DNA from: Ectobacillus panaciterrae DSM 19096
GTDB lineage: Bacteria; Bacillota; Bacilli; Bacillales; Bacillaceae_G
Assembly (NCBI RefSeq): GCF_000430785.1
Contig: NZ_KE387246.1
Coordinates: 175,936-239,935, forward strand
Length of the DNA: 64,000 nt
Direction of reading: 5' to 3'
The position numbers and the translations under genes are program-made. How positions within the stretch are numbered: the stretch's first letter is position 1; each line of letters starts with the position of its first letter. The notes beneath the pieces are model-generated. The model was not told where the DNA came from. It saw only the letters and a program-made list of their open reading frames with translations, and did no database searches. This document shows, one piece after another, positions 16,360-24,811 of this stretch.

Positions 16360-17082
16360 ATGGTGAAAAAGGAAAACAGCCGGGCTGAACGAGAACCGCT
16401 TTTGTATATTACACAGCCTGAGTTTCAAAAAGCAGGGGCCTCTATGCAACAGTATTTCGTTATCAAGGCAAATAAGACTGAAACCTCACAAGAAGAGCAA
16501 AATGAGGACCTATCGAAGCAAGAAGCGGAGAGCGAAATTGAGGCAGAAGTTCAAGAGCAAGTAATCCTGCAGCAGGAGGAAGCGCAAGAGGACGAGGAAG
16601 AAGTTGTGTTACAGAGTGCAGCAACAGAGGCCGTGGAAGAAATATCAACTGAGATAGACGAGGAGGAAGAAGAGGAAGAGGAGGAGGAGGAGGAAGAAGA
16701 GGAAGAAGAAGAGGAGGAAGAAGAAGAAGAGGAGGAAGAAGAAGAAGAGGCTTATGTCACCGAAGAAGAAGTTGTGCTGCAGAGCGCAGCAACAGAGGCC
16801 GCGGAAGAAATATCAACTGAGACAGACGAGCAGAAGGAAAGCGAGAATGTAATCCGAAAAGCGTTTAAAGATTTAGATAATAAACAAAGGATTCATTATA
16901 TATTGAATCGGCCGCATTACATCCCGAGAATATTATGCGAGGTTAGAACAGAGACCAGGATTCACATCGGGTACATCACCGGCTTTGAAAATGAGATTAT
17001 GACATTCAAAGCCTATAACAAGTTCTCTGTAATAAGAATTCCTTATGTAGAAATCATAAACATTCAAATGAGAATGCTTTAG
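16360..17082 (+). CDS. cotO: CotO-like spore coat protein with poly-glutamate tract
   Basis: 240 residues from ATG 16360 behind GGAGGGAG; an upstream TTG in frame has no site. The C-terminal 65 residues (HYILNRPHYIPRILCEVRTE, then IGYITGFEN and VIRIPYVEIINI) match the conserved end of CotO, a coat/exosporium morphogenetic protein. The middle is extremely acidic, with an uninterrupted tract of about 30 Glu. It is flanked on each side by near-identical copies of EEVVLQSAATEA..EEIST, so the region grew by duplication. The gene faces the ExsY/CotZ-like gene across a shared terminator, as cotO and cotZ neighbour each other in B. subtilis. Confidence 0.75.
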   Translation: MVKKENSRAEREPLLYITQPEFQKAGASMQQYFVIKANKTETSQEEQNEDLSKQEAESEIEAEVQEQVILQQEEAQEDEEEVVLQSAATEAVEEISTEIDEEEEEEEEEEEEEEEEEEEEEEEEEEEEEEAYVTEEEVVLQSAATEAAEEISTETDEQKESENVIRKAFKDLDNKQRIHYILNRPHYIPRILCEVRTETRIHIGYITGFENEIMTFKAYNKFSVIRIPYVEIINIQMRML

Positions 17083-17091
17083 TAAATAAAA

Positions 17092-17125
17092 GAGCGGTAG
17101 AAATACCTACCGCTCATAGTTTTTT
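17092..17125. terminator. Bidirectional terminator between cotO and the exsY/cotZ-like gene
   Basis: GAGCGGTAG (17092-17100) pairs with CTACCGCTC (17107-17115); TTTTTT follows on the plus strand and a weaker T-rich stretch on the minus strand. Confidence 0.7.
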
Positions 17126-17138
17126 AAGTTTACATGAG

Positions 17139-17564
17139 TTAAACGCCAGAAACAAATGTGTCCTCAATACATGCGATTGCACAGAAGCAATTTAAATCAA
17201 CAATGATACATTGGGCAGTTGCTTCGAATTTGCACATTGCCATGTTGCCTTCGTTGACTAATCGTAATACTCGTAGTACTGCGCAACAATCGTCTACGCT
17301 TTCTACGCGGAAGAATGGAGAGGAATCAGGTTCGCAGCCATTTATGAAGAAGTCAACTTCAAACCTTTCACCTTCTGACGTGTATAAAGAGAATACCCGA
17401 GTGTTAGGTCTCATGCCGTTTTGGTTGGATGTGCCAAGTACTGGATTTAAGCAGTTTGAAGTACAGCTGAAGTCTGTACTTACATCTTGAATTTCGGCAA
17501 TCATCTGTACTACATCGCATACGCAGTTAACCTTGCTGAAATGATGGTTATCGTTACAGCTCAT
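17139..17564 (-). CDS. ExsY/CotY/CotZ-family exosporium/coat protein
   Basis: 141 residues, ATG 17564 after AAGGAGTG. It has 13 cysteines and the family landmarks: MSCN start, CDVV, then SPFFRVESVDDCCAVLRVL and CIIVDLNCFCAI. ExsY and CotY self-assemble into the cysteine-crosslinked hexagonal basal layer of the B. cereus exosporium; CotZ is the B. subtilis crust counterpart. It is somewhat shorter than ExsY (about 150 residues). ExsY, CotY and CotZ cannot be told apart here, and no second copy is in the window. Confidence 0.9.
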   Translation of the reverse strand: MSCNDNHHFSKVNCVCDVVQMIAEIQDVSTDFSCTSNCLNPVLGTSNQNGMRPNTRVFSLYTSEGERFEVDFFINGCEPDSSPFFRVESVDDCCAVLRVLRLVNEGNMAMCKFEATAQCIIVDLNCFCAIACIEDTFVSGV

Positions 17565-17726
17565 TTATGTCACTCCTTATCATTAAGTTTTGTTTTACAC
17601 TATTAGAATATTGAACTGGGTAATAATCGGTTACTGTACTTGGGTTGCTTTTTAAGAAATGGGCATGTGTCAATTCAGGTTGTTTGTACTGGCGGGACAG
17701 ATGATGTATAGACGAGGAGGGAGCCA

Positions 17727-18086
17727 ATGCTTCCGTATAGCTGGTTCATGCTGTTTCTATTTGCATTTGCATCTTTTCGGTTAACGAGATTGCTTGTATA
17801 TGATAAAATTACGCGGTTTATACGGGCTCCTTTTATTGACGAGATCCAGGTGCAGGAGGAAGACGGTTCGATCACGACTTATACTAAAATCAAGGGGAGC
17901 GGACTTCAGTATTGGATCGGAGAGCTGTTGAACTGTTATTGGTGTACGGGAATATGGACAACGGCCTTTTTACTTCTTTGTTACTATTGGATGCCGAAGC
18001 TGACGGAACCGTTATTGTTTTTGCTTGCCATCGCCGGGATAGCGGCATGTATTGAAACAATTATAGGCAAGTGGACAGAAGCATAA
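17727..18086 (+). CDS. yjcA: DUF1360 sporulation membrane protein, YjcA-like
   Basis: 119 residues behind GAGGAGGGAG. Two or three hydrophobic segments (residues 4-22, 75-92, 94-110) flank a polar loop containing RLTRLLVYDKI and the YWCTGIW motif of DUF1360. In B. subtilis YjcA sits between cotV and yjcD and is made in the mother cell. The same order here (coat gene, yjcA, yjcD) supports the call. Biochemical function is unknown. Confidence 0.75.
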   Translation: MLPYSWFMLFLFAFASFRLTRLLVYDKITRFIRAPFIDEIQVQEEDGSITTYTKIKGSGLQYWIGELLNCYWCTGIWTTAFLLLCYYWMPKLTEPLLFLLAIAGIAACIETIIGKWTEA

Positions 18087-18096
18087 AAATAGGAGC

Positions 18097-18124
18097 ACGG
18101 GTGCAGAAGAAGGGTCATATAGTA
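18097..18124 (+). promoter_or_regulatory. Candidate sigma-K promoter
   Basis: AC (18097-18098), 17 bases, CATATAGTA (18116-18124) is a full match to AC-N16/17-CATAnnnTA. The start would lie near 18132, 30 bases before the 54-aa gene. Confidence 0.55.
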
Positions 18125-18161
18125 AATAGAGCAAAATTTACACAACAAGGGGAGAGACATA

Positions 18162-18326
18162 ATGAAGAAACGCTCGTCATATAATTCGCATGCTGCAAAT
18201 CAATTGAATTACCAATTGCATCATCAAATGCTGCAACAAGGCTATAAAAAGAAAAAAAGCTGCAACTGCGGTAAGAGAAAGAAAGAACAGCGAGAACAGC
18301 CAGAAAATCAAGACGAAAACAAATAA
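18162..18326 (+). CDS. Small basic, probably spore-associated protein (54 aa)
   Basis: ATG 18162 behind AAGGGGAGAG. The product starts MKKRSSYNSHAANQLNYQLH, is rich in Gln, then has KKKKSCNCGKRKKE and an acidic-polar tail. The CxC motif in a Lys-rich setting and the sigma-K promoter candidate suggest a late coat or exosporium peptide. It occupies the place of yjcB/spoVIF in B. subtilis but is not recognisably related. No named family recognised. Confidence 0.65.
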   Translation: MKKRSSYNSHAANQLNYQLHHQMLQQGYKKKKSCNCGKRKKEQREQPENQDENK

Positions 18327-18357
18327 AAAGCAGAGCGCACAGAAGGCTCTGCTTTTT
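18327..18357. terminator. Bidirectional terminator
   Basis: AAAGCAGAGC pairs with GCTCTGCTTT around a 9-base loop, T-rich on both strands. It separates the 54-aa gene from the convergent yjcD. Confidence 0.75.
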
Positions 18358-20641
18358 ACTGTAATAAACCTTTTATAAACCGAGACGGATAAGCAGTCCG
18401 GCCCCGCCGCATGCTTGGAACAGATACATAGAGTGTTTCCTGCGCACGCGTAATCGCCACATACGTAAGCCGCCGTTCTTCTTCAAGCGGTACGCTGTCT
18501 CCTTCCCGGAAGGAATCTAGCGAAAAATCGTGCGGCAAGGAGCCATCGACTGCCCCGAGGAGGTATACGTGCTTATATTCTAGCCCCTTAGAGCGGTGAA
18601 TGGTGAGAAGTTGCACAGCGTCCGTGTACGTTTTGCTGAGCTTTTTCATTTCTTCGTTCATGGCAATCATATGGTCAACGTGTGCTAAAAAAGCAAGGAC
18701 GGTCGTGAACTTGCGTGCAACTACCTTTAAGTCGCGCAGATCGTCTGAACCTTTGTCCATCGCGTTTCCTTCGTTGCCGCGTTTTTTAATAAAATCGGAA
18801 AATCCCATTTCCCGTTCGATGATTTCAATCGCAACGAGAGGGGGTGCGTCTTTTAATGTACGAAACAGCGGTACCATTTTCTGCAGCTTTTTTTGTTGAA
18901 ACGGCTGTATGTTTGTCAGCTTGCTGAGCGCGCGTACGAGCGAGCAGTCCTGCAGAATACTGATAGCCTTTAAGTCTTGCAGCACAGATTGTTTTAGGAA
19001 AAGAGCTACGAGCAAATCGCTGATTGCATTCACATTGTCTTCATCCACGCTCAAGCGCAAGTATGCCAGCAGGCTGCGTACGATGCGGCGCTGATAAAAG
19101 GAATCGGCATCCCTTTCAATGACAAAGGGGATGAAGGATTGCGATAATCGTTCAAAGATAGCGCGCGAAGCGGAATGCGTTCGATACAGGATCGCAAAGT
19201 CAGAGGGGGTTGCGCCCTTTTCAATGCGTTCTTTTATGTCCGTAACAATCATGGTTGCTTCCTCTTCTTCATCGTATGGAAAGAAGAAGGAAGGCGGTGA
19301 GCTGGAATGAAACTGAGCCTTCATTTGCTTCGGGCGCCGCTGTTTGTTTAAGCGTATGACCTTGTTTGCGACGGTGACGATGCTGTGAGAAGAGCGGTAG
19401 TTTTGGCTTAATGTCACAATTTCTGCATTTGGATAGTCCTTATCAAAATGCAGGATAAAAGATGGGTCGCTCCCGCGAAACGCGTATATGGATTGATCGT
19501 CATCACCGACTGCGCATACGTTGTTTGTCTGCTTGGAGAGCAGCTGCATGATTTTATACTGCACTTTGTTGATGTCTTGAAATTCATCAATCAGAAAATA
19601 ACGGAAGCGGTTCTGATAGCGAGCCAGCAGCTCTTCATTCGTCCGCAGCAGCTCATAGCAGCCATATAACATATCATCAAAGTCAAACAAACCGCGTTCT
19701 TGTTTCATCTGTTCATAACGCTTGTACAAGTATACTGCCTTGTCTTCCCACGGACTGGCAGGCGTAATAGAGTCATAATGTGTCAATGTGTTTTTCCAGT
19801 ATCCGATTTGCTGCATGGCTTGGTCATACGGAAATTCTTTCTCATCAATGCCGATTTCCGCGCCTGCTTCCTTCAGTATCCGATCGATTTGCCAGTCGTA
19901 TTTCAGCAAGTATTGCGATGACCATCGTTCCGGTTCATGGTGCATCAAGATGCGGTAGAAAATACTGTGAAAGGTTCCGACCAATAAAGAGTGTAACGCT
20001 GTTTTCGGTAAGCTGGAGAAGCGCTGCAGCCGTTCTTTCATTTCGTGTGCCGCTTTGGCAGTGAAGGTAACGAGCATAATTGATTTTGGGTCTATTCCTT
20101 TTTCCTGAATCATGTAAGCGGTCCGGGCAGTCAATACTCTCGTTTTTCCGCTGCCGGCTCCGGCTAAAATGAGAAGCGGTCCTTCTGTGCATGTGACGGC
20201 TTTATATTGTGAAGCATCAAGCGGAAACTGTTCTTCGTTTAAGATAGAGTGCAGGGTTTGCTCGTTTTGCTTCATAAAGTCGGTAATGCCTTTGGCGGGC
20301 TGAACTTCCTTCCAAAGAGAAACAGACCGTTCTTCTGTAATGCTGCGCGATTTCGGGATGCGAAATCCGCCTTGCTCCGCGTATTGTGCGCTTGCAGTCA
20401 CCAGCGCTTTCTGCTTTTCTTGCGCGCGGGTATGTACGGCAGCTTCACAAGCAAAGGTTGTTGTTTCCGTTGTATGATAAAAATGAGGGCGCTGTTGAAT
20501 GCCTAAGTACAATTTAACGGGCTTTTGGCACGAAATGCACGTAACCTCATCGCGAAGACTGGCTTCATAGAGCATTTGAAAGCTTTCGCGCGGATAGTAT
20601 TGCAGGTTGATTTCTTTTCCGTTATAGGAGGCAATCTCCAT
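18356..20641 (-). CDS. yjcD: UvrD/PcrA-family DNA helicase, YjcD-like
   Basis: 761 residues. SF1A helicase motifs are clear: Walker A GAGSGKT (161-167), LVTFTAKAAHEMKER, LIDEFQDINK, GDDDQSIYAFRGSDP, TIHRSKGLEYKHVYL and VAITRAQE. The first 110 residues precede the helicase core and hold C35-x2-C38, RPHFYH and a further Cys at 65, like the zinc-ribbon/nuclease-associated head of CoiA. B. subtilis YjcD has the same length and neighbourhood. The enzyme should unwind DNA 3' to 5' with ATP; its physiological role is not established. Confidence 0.88.
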   Translation of the reverse strand: MEIASYNGKEINLQYYPRESFQMLYEASLRDEVTCISCQKPVKLYLGIQQRPHFYHTTETTTFACEAAVHTRAQEKQKALVTASAQYAEQGGFRIPKSRSITEERSVSLWKEVQPAKGITDFMKQNEQTLHSILNEEQFPLDASQYKAVTCTEGPLLILAGAGSGKTRVLTARTAYMIQEKGIDPKSIMLVTFTAKAAHEMKERLQRFSSLPKTALHSLLVGTFHSIFYRILMHHEPERWSSQYLLKYDWQIDRILKEAGAEIGIDEKEFPYDQAMQQIGYWKNTLTHYDSITPASPWEDKAVYLYKRYEQMKQERGLFDFDDMLYGCYELLRTNEELLARYQNRFRYFLIDEFQDINKVQYKIMQLLSKQTNNVCAVGDDDQSIYAFRGSDPSFILHFDKDYPNAEIVTLSQNYRSSHSIVTVANKVIRLNKQRRPKQMKAQFHSSSPPSFFFPYDEEEEATMIVTDIKERIEKGATPSDFAILYRTHSASRAIFERLSQSFIPFVIERDADSFYQRRIVRSLLAYLRLSVDEDNVNAISDLLVALFLKQSVLQDLKAISILQDCSLVRALSKLTNIQPFQQKKLQKMVPLFRTLKDAPPLVAIEIIEREMGFSDFIKKRGNEGNAMDKGSDDLRDLKVVARKFTTVLAFLAHVDHMIAMNEEMKKLSKTYTDAVQLLTIHRSKGLEYKHVYLLGAVDGSLPHDFSLDSFREGDSVPLEEERRLTYVAITRAQETLYVSVPSMRRGRTAYPSRFIKGLLQ

Positions 20642-20753
20642 GGGACGGGTCTCCCTTCAAATCTGTTTTTTTCAGTACTTTTCATCTTATCATACCTGTT
20701 TCTAAAAAACGAGACGCATAACGAAAAGAAAGGACGGTCAAATGACCATCCTT

Positions 20754-21176
20754 CTAAATTGCCTTCACCATGACAACATGCGGTATATTTGCTTCCATAA
20801 ATACGTCGGAAACCGTTTTGTAGCCTAGCTTTTGATAAAAGGGCTCTGCATGCGTTTGTGCGTGAAGCTTCACTTTGTGAAGGTTTTTCTGCGCAGCGAG
20901 CTCTTCAAGCGCCTCCATGATCAGACGGCCTGCGCCTTTGCCGCGATGAGAGGAGAGGACGCAAATGCGTTCCATTTTGCCGATATCCTCGACTTCTCTT
21001 ATGCGTCCGGCTCCGACAGGAACGCCTTCATCATACAGCACGACATGATTTGCAGTTGCATCGAATTCATCGTATTCTTCTTCTGCGGATACTTGCTGTT
21101 CTTCTACAAATACAAGCTTGCGAACGATAAAAGCATCCTGCAATTGTTGTTCATGATTCACTGCCAGTACGTTCAA
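20754..21176 (-). CDS. yjcF: GNAT acetyltransferase, YjcF-like
   Basis: 140 residues if started at TTG 21176, which lies 5 bases past the yjcG stop; the longer open frame runs into yjcG. FVEEQQVSAEEEYDEFD and SSHRGKGAGRLIMEALE (acetyl-CoA loop R/Q-x2-G-x-G) identify the YjcF branch of GNAT. Size equals B. subtilis YjcF. The substrate is unknown. It is co-transcribed with yjcG. Confidence 0.85.
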   Translation of the reverse strand: MNVLAVNHEQQLQDAFIVRKLVFVEEQQVSAEEEYDEFDATANHVVLYDEGVPVGAGRIREVEDIGKMERICVLSSHRGKGAGRLIMEALEELAAQKNLHKVKLHAQTHAEPFYQKLGYKTVSDVFMEANIPHVVMVKAI

Positions 21177-21181
21177 ATTCC

Positions 21182-21694
21182 TTATTCCTTTCCTAAATGG
21201 AATGTTTCGTATACAGTCCATGCGCCGTTATCCAGTTGATACAGAAGGTGGAAGCGGTCAATTGGCTGCTCATATTGGAAATCCATCATTTTTAAATGGC
21301 CCAATACGTCAGCATGCTCGGCATCGGACATTTTTTGTCCGATTGTAATATGAGGCACGAAAGCATATTCCCGCGCTTGCTTGAAATAGCCATTGTACAA
21401 ATGCTCATTTAGCGCTTCGAGCTCCGGCTTTTTTTCAACTTTTAAGTAAATTACGTTATTTACAGGAGAGAAGGAGCTCACTTTCTCTACCTTTAAGGTA
21501 AACGGCTGCACTTGAAAAGCAATGGAATGCAACTGATTTACAATGCTTTCAATTTCTTCCTCAGGAGCTTCAAAAGCCGATTTTAACGTAATGTGAGGCG
21601 GAATAAGCGCGTAATGCGGATCGTAGCGCTTACGAAGGTTGTTTGCTCTGTCTTGCAATGCTTTAGATGGGAAAATAACAATACCAAATTTCAT
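21182..21694 (-). CDS. yjcG: 2H phosphoesterase (RNA ligase-like), YjcG
   Basis: 170 residues with the two HxT motifs of the 2H family: H34-I-T-L ([10 protein letters not shown]) and H115-I-T-I-G (FVPHITIGQ). These histidines act on cyclic phosphate or RNA ligase-type substrates in relatives. Size and place (yjcF-yjcG-yjcH) match B. subtilis. The true substrate is not known. Confidence 0.88.
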   Translation of the reverse strand: MKFGIVIFPSKALQDRANNLRKRYDPHYALIPPHITLKSAFEAPEEEIESIVNQLHSIAFQVQPFTLKVEKVSSFSPVNNVIYLKVEKKPELEALNEHLYNGYFKQAREYAFVPHITIGQKMSDAEHADVLGHLKMMDFQYEQPIDRFHLLYQLDNGAWTVYETFHLGKE

Positions 21695-21761
21695 GCTGTT
21701 GCCTCCTTTTTATATACCTCTCTTATCTATTATATCAAATAATTCTGAAATCTAGGAGATG

Positions 21762-22487
21762 TTATTTCAACGAGAGCATGACAGAAAATGCGTGAGGAAG
21801 ATTTTTCTGCCAATGTTTCCATGTGTGATCTCCTTGGAATTCCTCATAATAGTATGGAATGCCTTTATCTGAAAGCAACTTATGCAAATCGCGGTTCGGC
21901 TGCACAAAATCTCGAATTGTGCCGTCTGTCGTTTTTACAGCCGTTTCTTCTGTCCCGATAATATGATACAGCTCCAGGCTGTTTGATGCGGATAGGCTTT
22001 GCGCTTTATCCATCACCGTATCATTCACAAAAGGAGACTGCATGATCACTTTCCCGAATGTATGCGGATACATAAGCGCGGTCATAAACGATACCGTGCC
22101 TCCAAGCGAATCGCCTACTAAGACGCGGCCGCTTCCCACTTGATAGGTAGGATATTGTTCGTCCAGATACGGCACAAGCTCGTGTGCCAGAAAACGTACG
22201 TAAGCGGCGTTCTGTGAGCCGTCCGGATGGTATTTTTCTTTGCGGTCGAACACATCTTTATATGGAATGCCCACAAAGATGGTGCGGTCGATCGTTCCTT
22301 CCTCCTGCAACTTTTCCAGTACGCGGGCGGCTCGGCCGAACCGCAAATAATCGCTGCCGTCCTGTGCGATCACAAGTGTATGCTTGAGCAGCGGAGTGAA
22401 GCCCGAAGGCAAATATACAAGCAGAGAAATGTCCTCTTGCAGCGCTTGACTGTAAAATGTTAACTCTTGTAGGTTCCCTTGTGCCAT
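21762..22487 (-). CDS. yjcH: Alpha/beta-hydrolase esterase, YjcH-like
   Basis: 241 residues from ATG 22487, which follows GGGAGAG; upstream codons of the open frame overlap the divergent transporter's leader and look non-coding. VGDSLGG carries the nucleophile serine (GxSxG), and the C-terminal FQGDHTWKHW carries the catalytic His. It belongs to the Esterase_D/enterochelin-esterase-like group. It matches B. subtilis YjcH in size and neighbourhood. The substrate is unknown. Confidence 0.83.
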   Translation of the reverse strand: MAQGNLQELTFYSQALQEDISLLVYLPSGFTPLLKHTLVIAQDGSDYLRFGRAARVLEKLQEEGTIDRTIFVGIPYKDVFDRKEKYHPDGSQNAAYVRFLAHELVPYLDEQYPTYQVGSGRVLVGDSLGGTVSFMTALMYPHTFGKVIMQSPFVNDTVMDKAQSLSASNSLELYHIIGTEETAVKTTDGTIRDFVQPNRDLHKLLSDKGIPYYYEEFQGDHTWKHWQKNLPHAFSVMLSLK

Positions 22488-22622
22488 ATGCTGATCTCTC
22501 CCATCGAAAATGTTACACCTGTATCTTACCATAAGAGAAGAGTAGGTAGTCAATTTTGCTAGATTGGAGTGCGGCAACGGATTATAATGAATCATAAAGT
22601 AAAAGAGGGGGGGGAAGAGAAC

Positions 22623-23516
22623 TTGAATCAAGAAAAATCTATTGCGCTGCCGCTGGCGGTTTCCATTATCGCCATTTCATTTTCAGCTATTTTCGTTAAG
22701 CTTTCGAGCGCTCCTTCTTCCATTTTGAGCATGTATCGCCTTTGGCTGGCGAGCTTGCTTCTCGTGCCAATCGTGTGGAAGAAGAGAGAAGAGTTTCGAC
22801 ATATTACGAAAAAGGATTGGCTGTTTTTAGCGTCATCTGGCTTTTTTTTGGCGCTTCACTTTTTGCTTTGGTTTGGTTCTCTGAAGCTTACGACTGTCGC
22901 GAGCTCGACTATTATTTTGGCGCTGCAGCCGCTTGTGGCGCTGGCGGGAGGCTTTTTATTTTTTCGTGACCGGACAACGCTTTCAGCTGTCGCAACGATG
23001 ACAATCGCCATTTTCGGGGTGGCAATGATCGGCTGGGGAGATGTCGGCTTAAGCGAGAACGCCATTTTAGGAGACGTATTGTCCTTTCTGAGCGTCATCG
23101 CGGTTGTCGGCTACTTGCTGATCGGCCAAAGTACGGTAAAGAAAGTATCGCATTGGATTTATAGCTTTTGTGTGTTTCTGTTTGCCGCAAGCTTTTTGAC
23201 CGTGTATAACATGGTGACGGCGACATCGTTTCTCGGGTACTCAGCTTGGGACTGGGGGATGTTTCTTTTATTGGCGATAGTGCCGACATTGGCGCACATC
23301 ATTCATAACTGGCTGCTTAATTACGTGAATGCGACTACGATTTCTATGAGCATTTTAGGCGAGCCTGTAGGAGCCACCATTTTAGCTGTATTGCTGCTGG
23401 GAGAACAGCTGACAGGTGTGCAAATCATGGGCGGCGTCCTTGTGCTGGCCGGCGTATTCTTCTTTTTAATGCAACAGCAAAAAGCGGTATATAAAGAGAT
23501 TTCGGAAAGTATCTAA
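22623..23516 (+). CDS. EamA/DMT-family transporter
   Basis: 297 residues from TTG 22623, after AGAGGGGGGGAAG; ATG 22587 is an alternative with a poor site. About ten hydrophobic segments in two EamA halves; the C-terminal half contains HIIHNWLLNYVNA and LGEPVGATILAVLLLGE, the repeated EP-x-G motif of drug/metabolite exporters. The substrate is unknown. Its stop abuts the stop of the convergent Big_2 gene with no gap. Confidence 0.83.
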   Translation: MNQEKSIALPLAVSIIAISFSAIFVKLSSAPSSILSMYRLWLASLLLVPIVWKKREEFRHITKKDWLFLASSGFFLALHFLLWFGSLKLTTVASSTIILALQPLVALAGGFLFFRDRTTLSAVATMTIAIFGVAMIGWGDVGLSENAILGDVLSFLSVIAVVGYLLIGQSTVKKVSHWIYSFCVFLFAASFLTVYNMVTATSFLGYSAWDWGMFLLLAIVPTLAHIIHNWLLNYVNATTISMSILGEPVGATILAVLLLGEQLTGVQIMGGVLVLAGVFFFLMQQQKAVYKEISESI

Positions 23517-23915
23517 TCATTTGTTTGTAGTTAAGTAATCGTGTACGGTTACAATGCACAGGTCGCGAAATGAGCCGTCTTCCGCCGCTGCGATGATGAT
23601 GGTTTTTCCGGCCTGTTTTCCTTTTATAATAGCTTTATTCTCATTAATTTCTAAATCTGCTACGGATGGATCGGTAATGCTCCATGTAATTGCTTGATTC
23701 GCTGCATTGTCTGGAAGAACGGCGGCCTTCAGTTCTTCTGCTTGTCCCACCTTCAGCTTGAGCTTTGCTTTGTTGAGATGAACGCCGATGACATTGATGG
23801 ATACAGGCGCAAGCGAAAGGTACGGCTTTTCATCTTTTTTTTCTGTTATAGAAGCAGGAGCGGTATAGGCGAATACAGCTCCGCCGCTTTTATAATCTTT
23901 ATGTCTTATAATCAC
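23517..23915 (-). CDS. Small Ig-like (Big_2) domain protein
   Basis: 132 residues from GTG 23915, seven bases after AAGGGGGG. The C-terminal 80 residues form a Big_2 fold outline: VHLNKAKLKLKVGQAEELKA, VLPDNAANQAITWS, then VTV. No signal peptide or anchor is visible, which is unusual because Big_2 domains are mostly found in surface proteins. A spore-surface role would fit the region but is a guess. Confidence 0.6.
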   Translation of the reverse strand: MIIRHKDYKSGGAVFAYTAPASITEKKDEKPYLSLAPVSINVIGVHLNKAKLKLKVGQAEELKAAVLPDNAANQAITWSITDPSVADLEINENKAIIKGKQAGKTIIIAAAEDGSFRDLCIVTVHDYLTTNK

Positions 23916-24050
23916 GAACAATCCCCCCTTTTCTGTATTAATCCTTATCTTTATCTTACAAGAGGAGTGTTATGGTTCAGTTAACAAAAAATTAAGGAAA
24001 TATTAAGATTAATTTAGAGGGAAATAGAAAAAACAAGGAATTTGTCGAAT

Positions 24051-24090
24051 AAAAAAATCGTCGAAGCTTCATGCTCCGGCGATTTTTTTA
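24051..24090. terminator. Bidirectional terminator
   Basis: AAAAAATCGTCG pairs with CGGCGATTTTTT with T runs on both sides. Its position right behind the putP remnant suggests it was that gene's terminator. Confidence 0.65.
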
Positions 24091-24262
24091 TTATGCTATT
24101 TTGGGGAATTCTTCAAATTGCTGCTCGGCAGCTGGGGAAGGTTTTGTCAGTAGGCTGACGGCTATAATCGTGACCAAGCTCACCGGGGATCATTTCATAT
24201 AAACCAGTAGCTTTTAACGAAGGAACTTGTGCCCATGTAATAACAGTGACCGCAGCGTATCA
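24091..24262 (-). pseudogene. 3' remnant of a sodium/proline symporter gene (putP/opuE type)
   Basis: Minus-strand translation gives AVTVITWAQVPSLKATGLYE followed by MIPG, then after a shift of frame VTIIAVSLLTKPSPAAEQQF and EEFPKIA with a stop at 24091. This is the C-terminal end of PutP-type SSF symporters with a few residues deleted at the shift. About 50 residues remain; the rest is gone. AT-rich DNA without genes follows to 24500. Confidence 0.6.
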
Positions 24263-24502
24263 TAACAATTTATATTTTATTATTTTTTGTATTAAAAATA
24301 AATAAAATATAAGAATTTTCTAAATGTAAGCATTATACTTACGTTTTATAATTTTCTTAATATAACATAAGTGAGTGAAAATGTGCGTTTGTTAGATTTT
24401 TATGCTATTTTTAAAAACTAACTATGTTAAGTTTCGAAAAATATTATATGTATAAATATACGAATTTGCGCGTGCTGGAAAAAATTATTTGCGATAAAGT
24501 TC

Positions 24503-24532
24503 TTGACGAATCGATTTTGCATATACTACAAT
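24503..24532 (+). promoter_or_regulatory. Sigma-A promoter of the trp operon leader
   Basis: TTGACG (24503-24508), 18 bases, TACAAT (24527-24532), directly upstream of the first T-box. Confidence 0.65.
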
Positions 24533-24544
24533 AAGTTCAAATTT

Positions 24545-24800
24545 ACTGACGACAAGCGCAGATGAAGAAGAGTACATATTACGGACATTACAGAGAGCTG
24601 ATGGTTGGTGCAAATCAGTATGAAAGTAGTATGGAATGGGCTTCGGAGCTTCCAAACCGAACTAGGAGTAGGCTTTGGCGAATAGTCTCATCGTTACAAG
24701 AGACACGCATTCGAAAGAATGTGTAAAGTGAGTTACGTATGTAACTAATGAAGGTGGTACCACGGGGTCTCTCGTCCTTTTTGGATGAGGCCCCTTTTTG
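24545..24800 (+). promoter_or_regulatory. T-box riboswitch 1, tryptophan specifier
   Basis: AGAGAG (24592-24597) opens stem I and GGTTGGTGCAAATCAG follows. In GAA-TGG-GCTTCGGAGC the specifier codon is TGG (24637-24639), Trp. The T-box is AAGGTGGTACCACG (24751-24764), followed by a terminator stem with GGATGAGGCCCC and T run (to 24797). The tRNA-pairing bulge is TGGT, which would pair best with a discriminator A, whereas Bacillus tRNA-Trp has G. It is the first of two T-boxes in series before trpE. Confidence 0.85.
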
Positions 24801-24811
24801 TGTTTTTTAAA

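Noticed and set aside
24661-24690. GGAGTAGGCTTTGGCG in T-box 1 read as a Gly or Ala specifier
   Set aside because: The specifier position after GAA in stem I gives TGG, as in T-box 2 and by analogy with the Pro T-box; the later motif lies outside that position.
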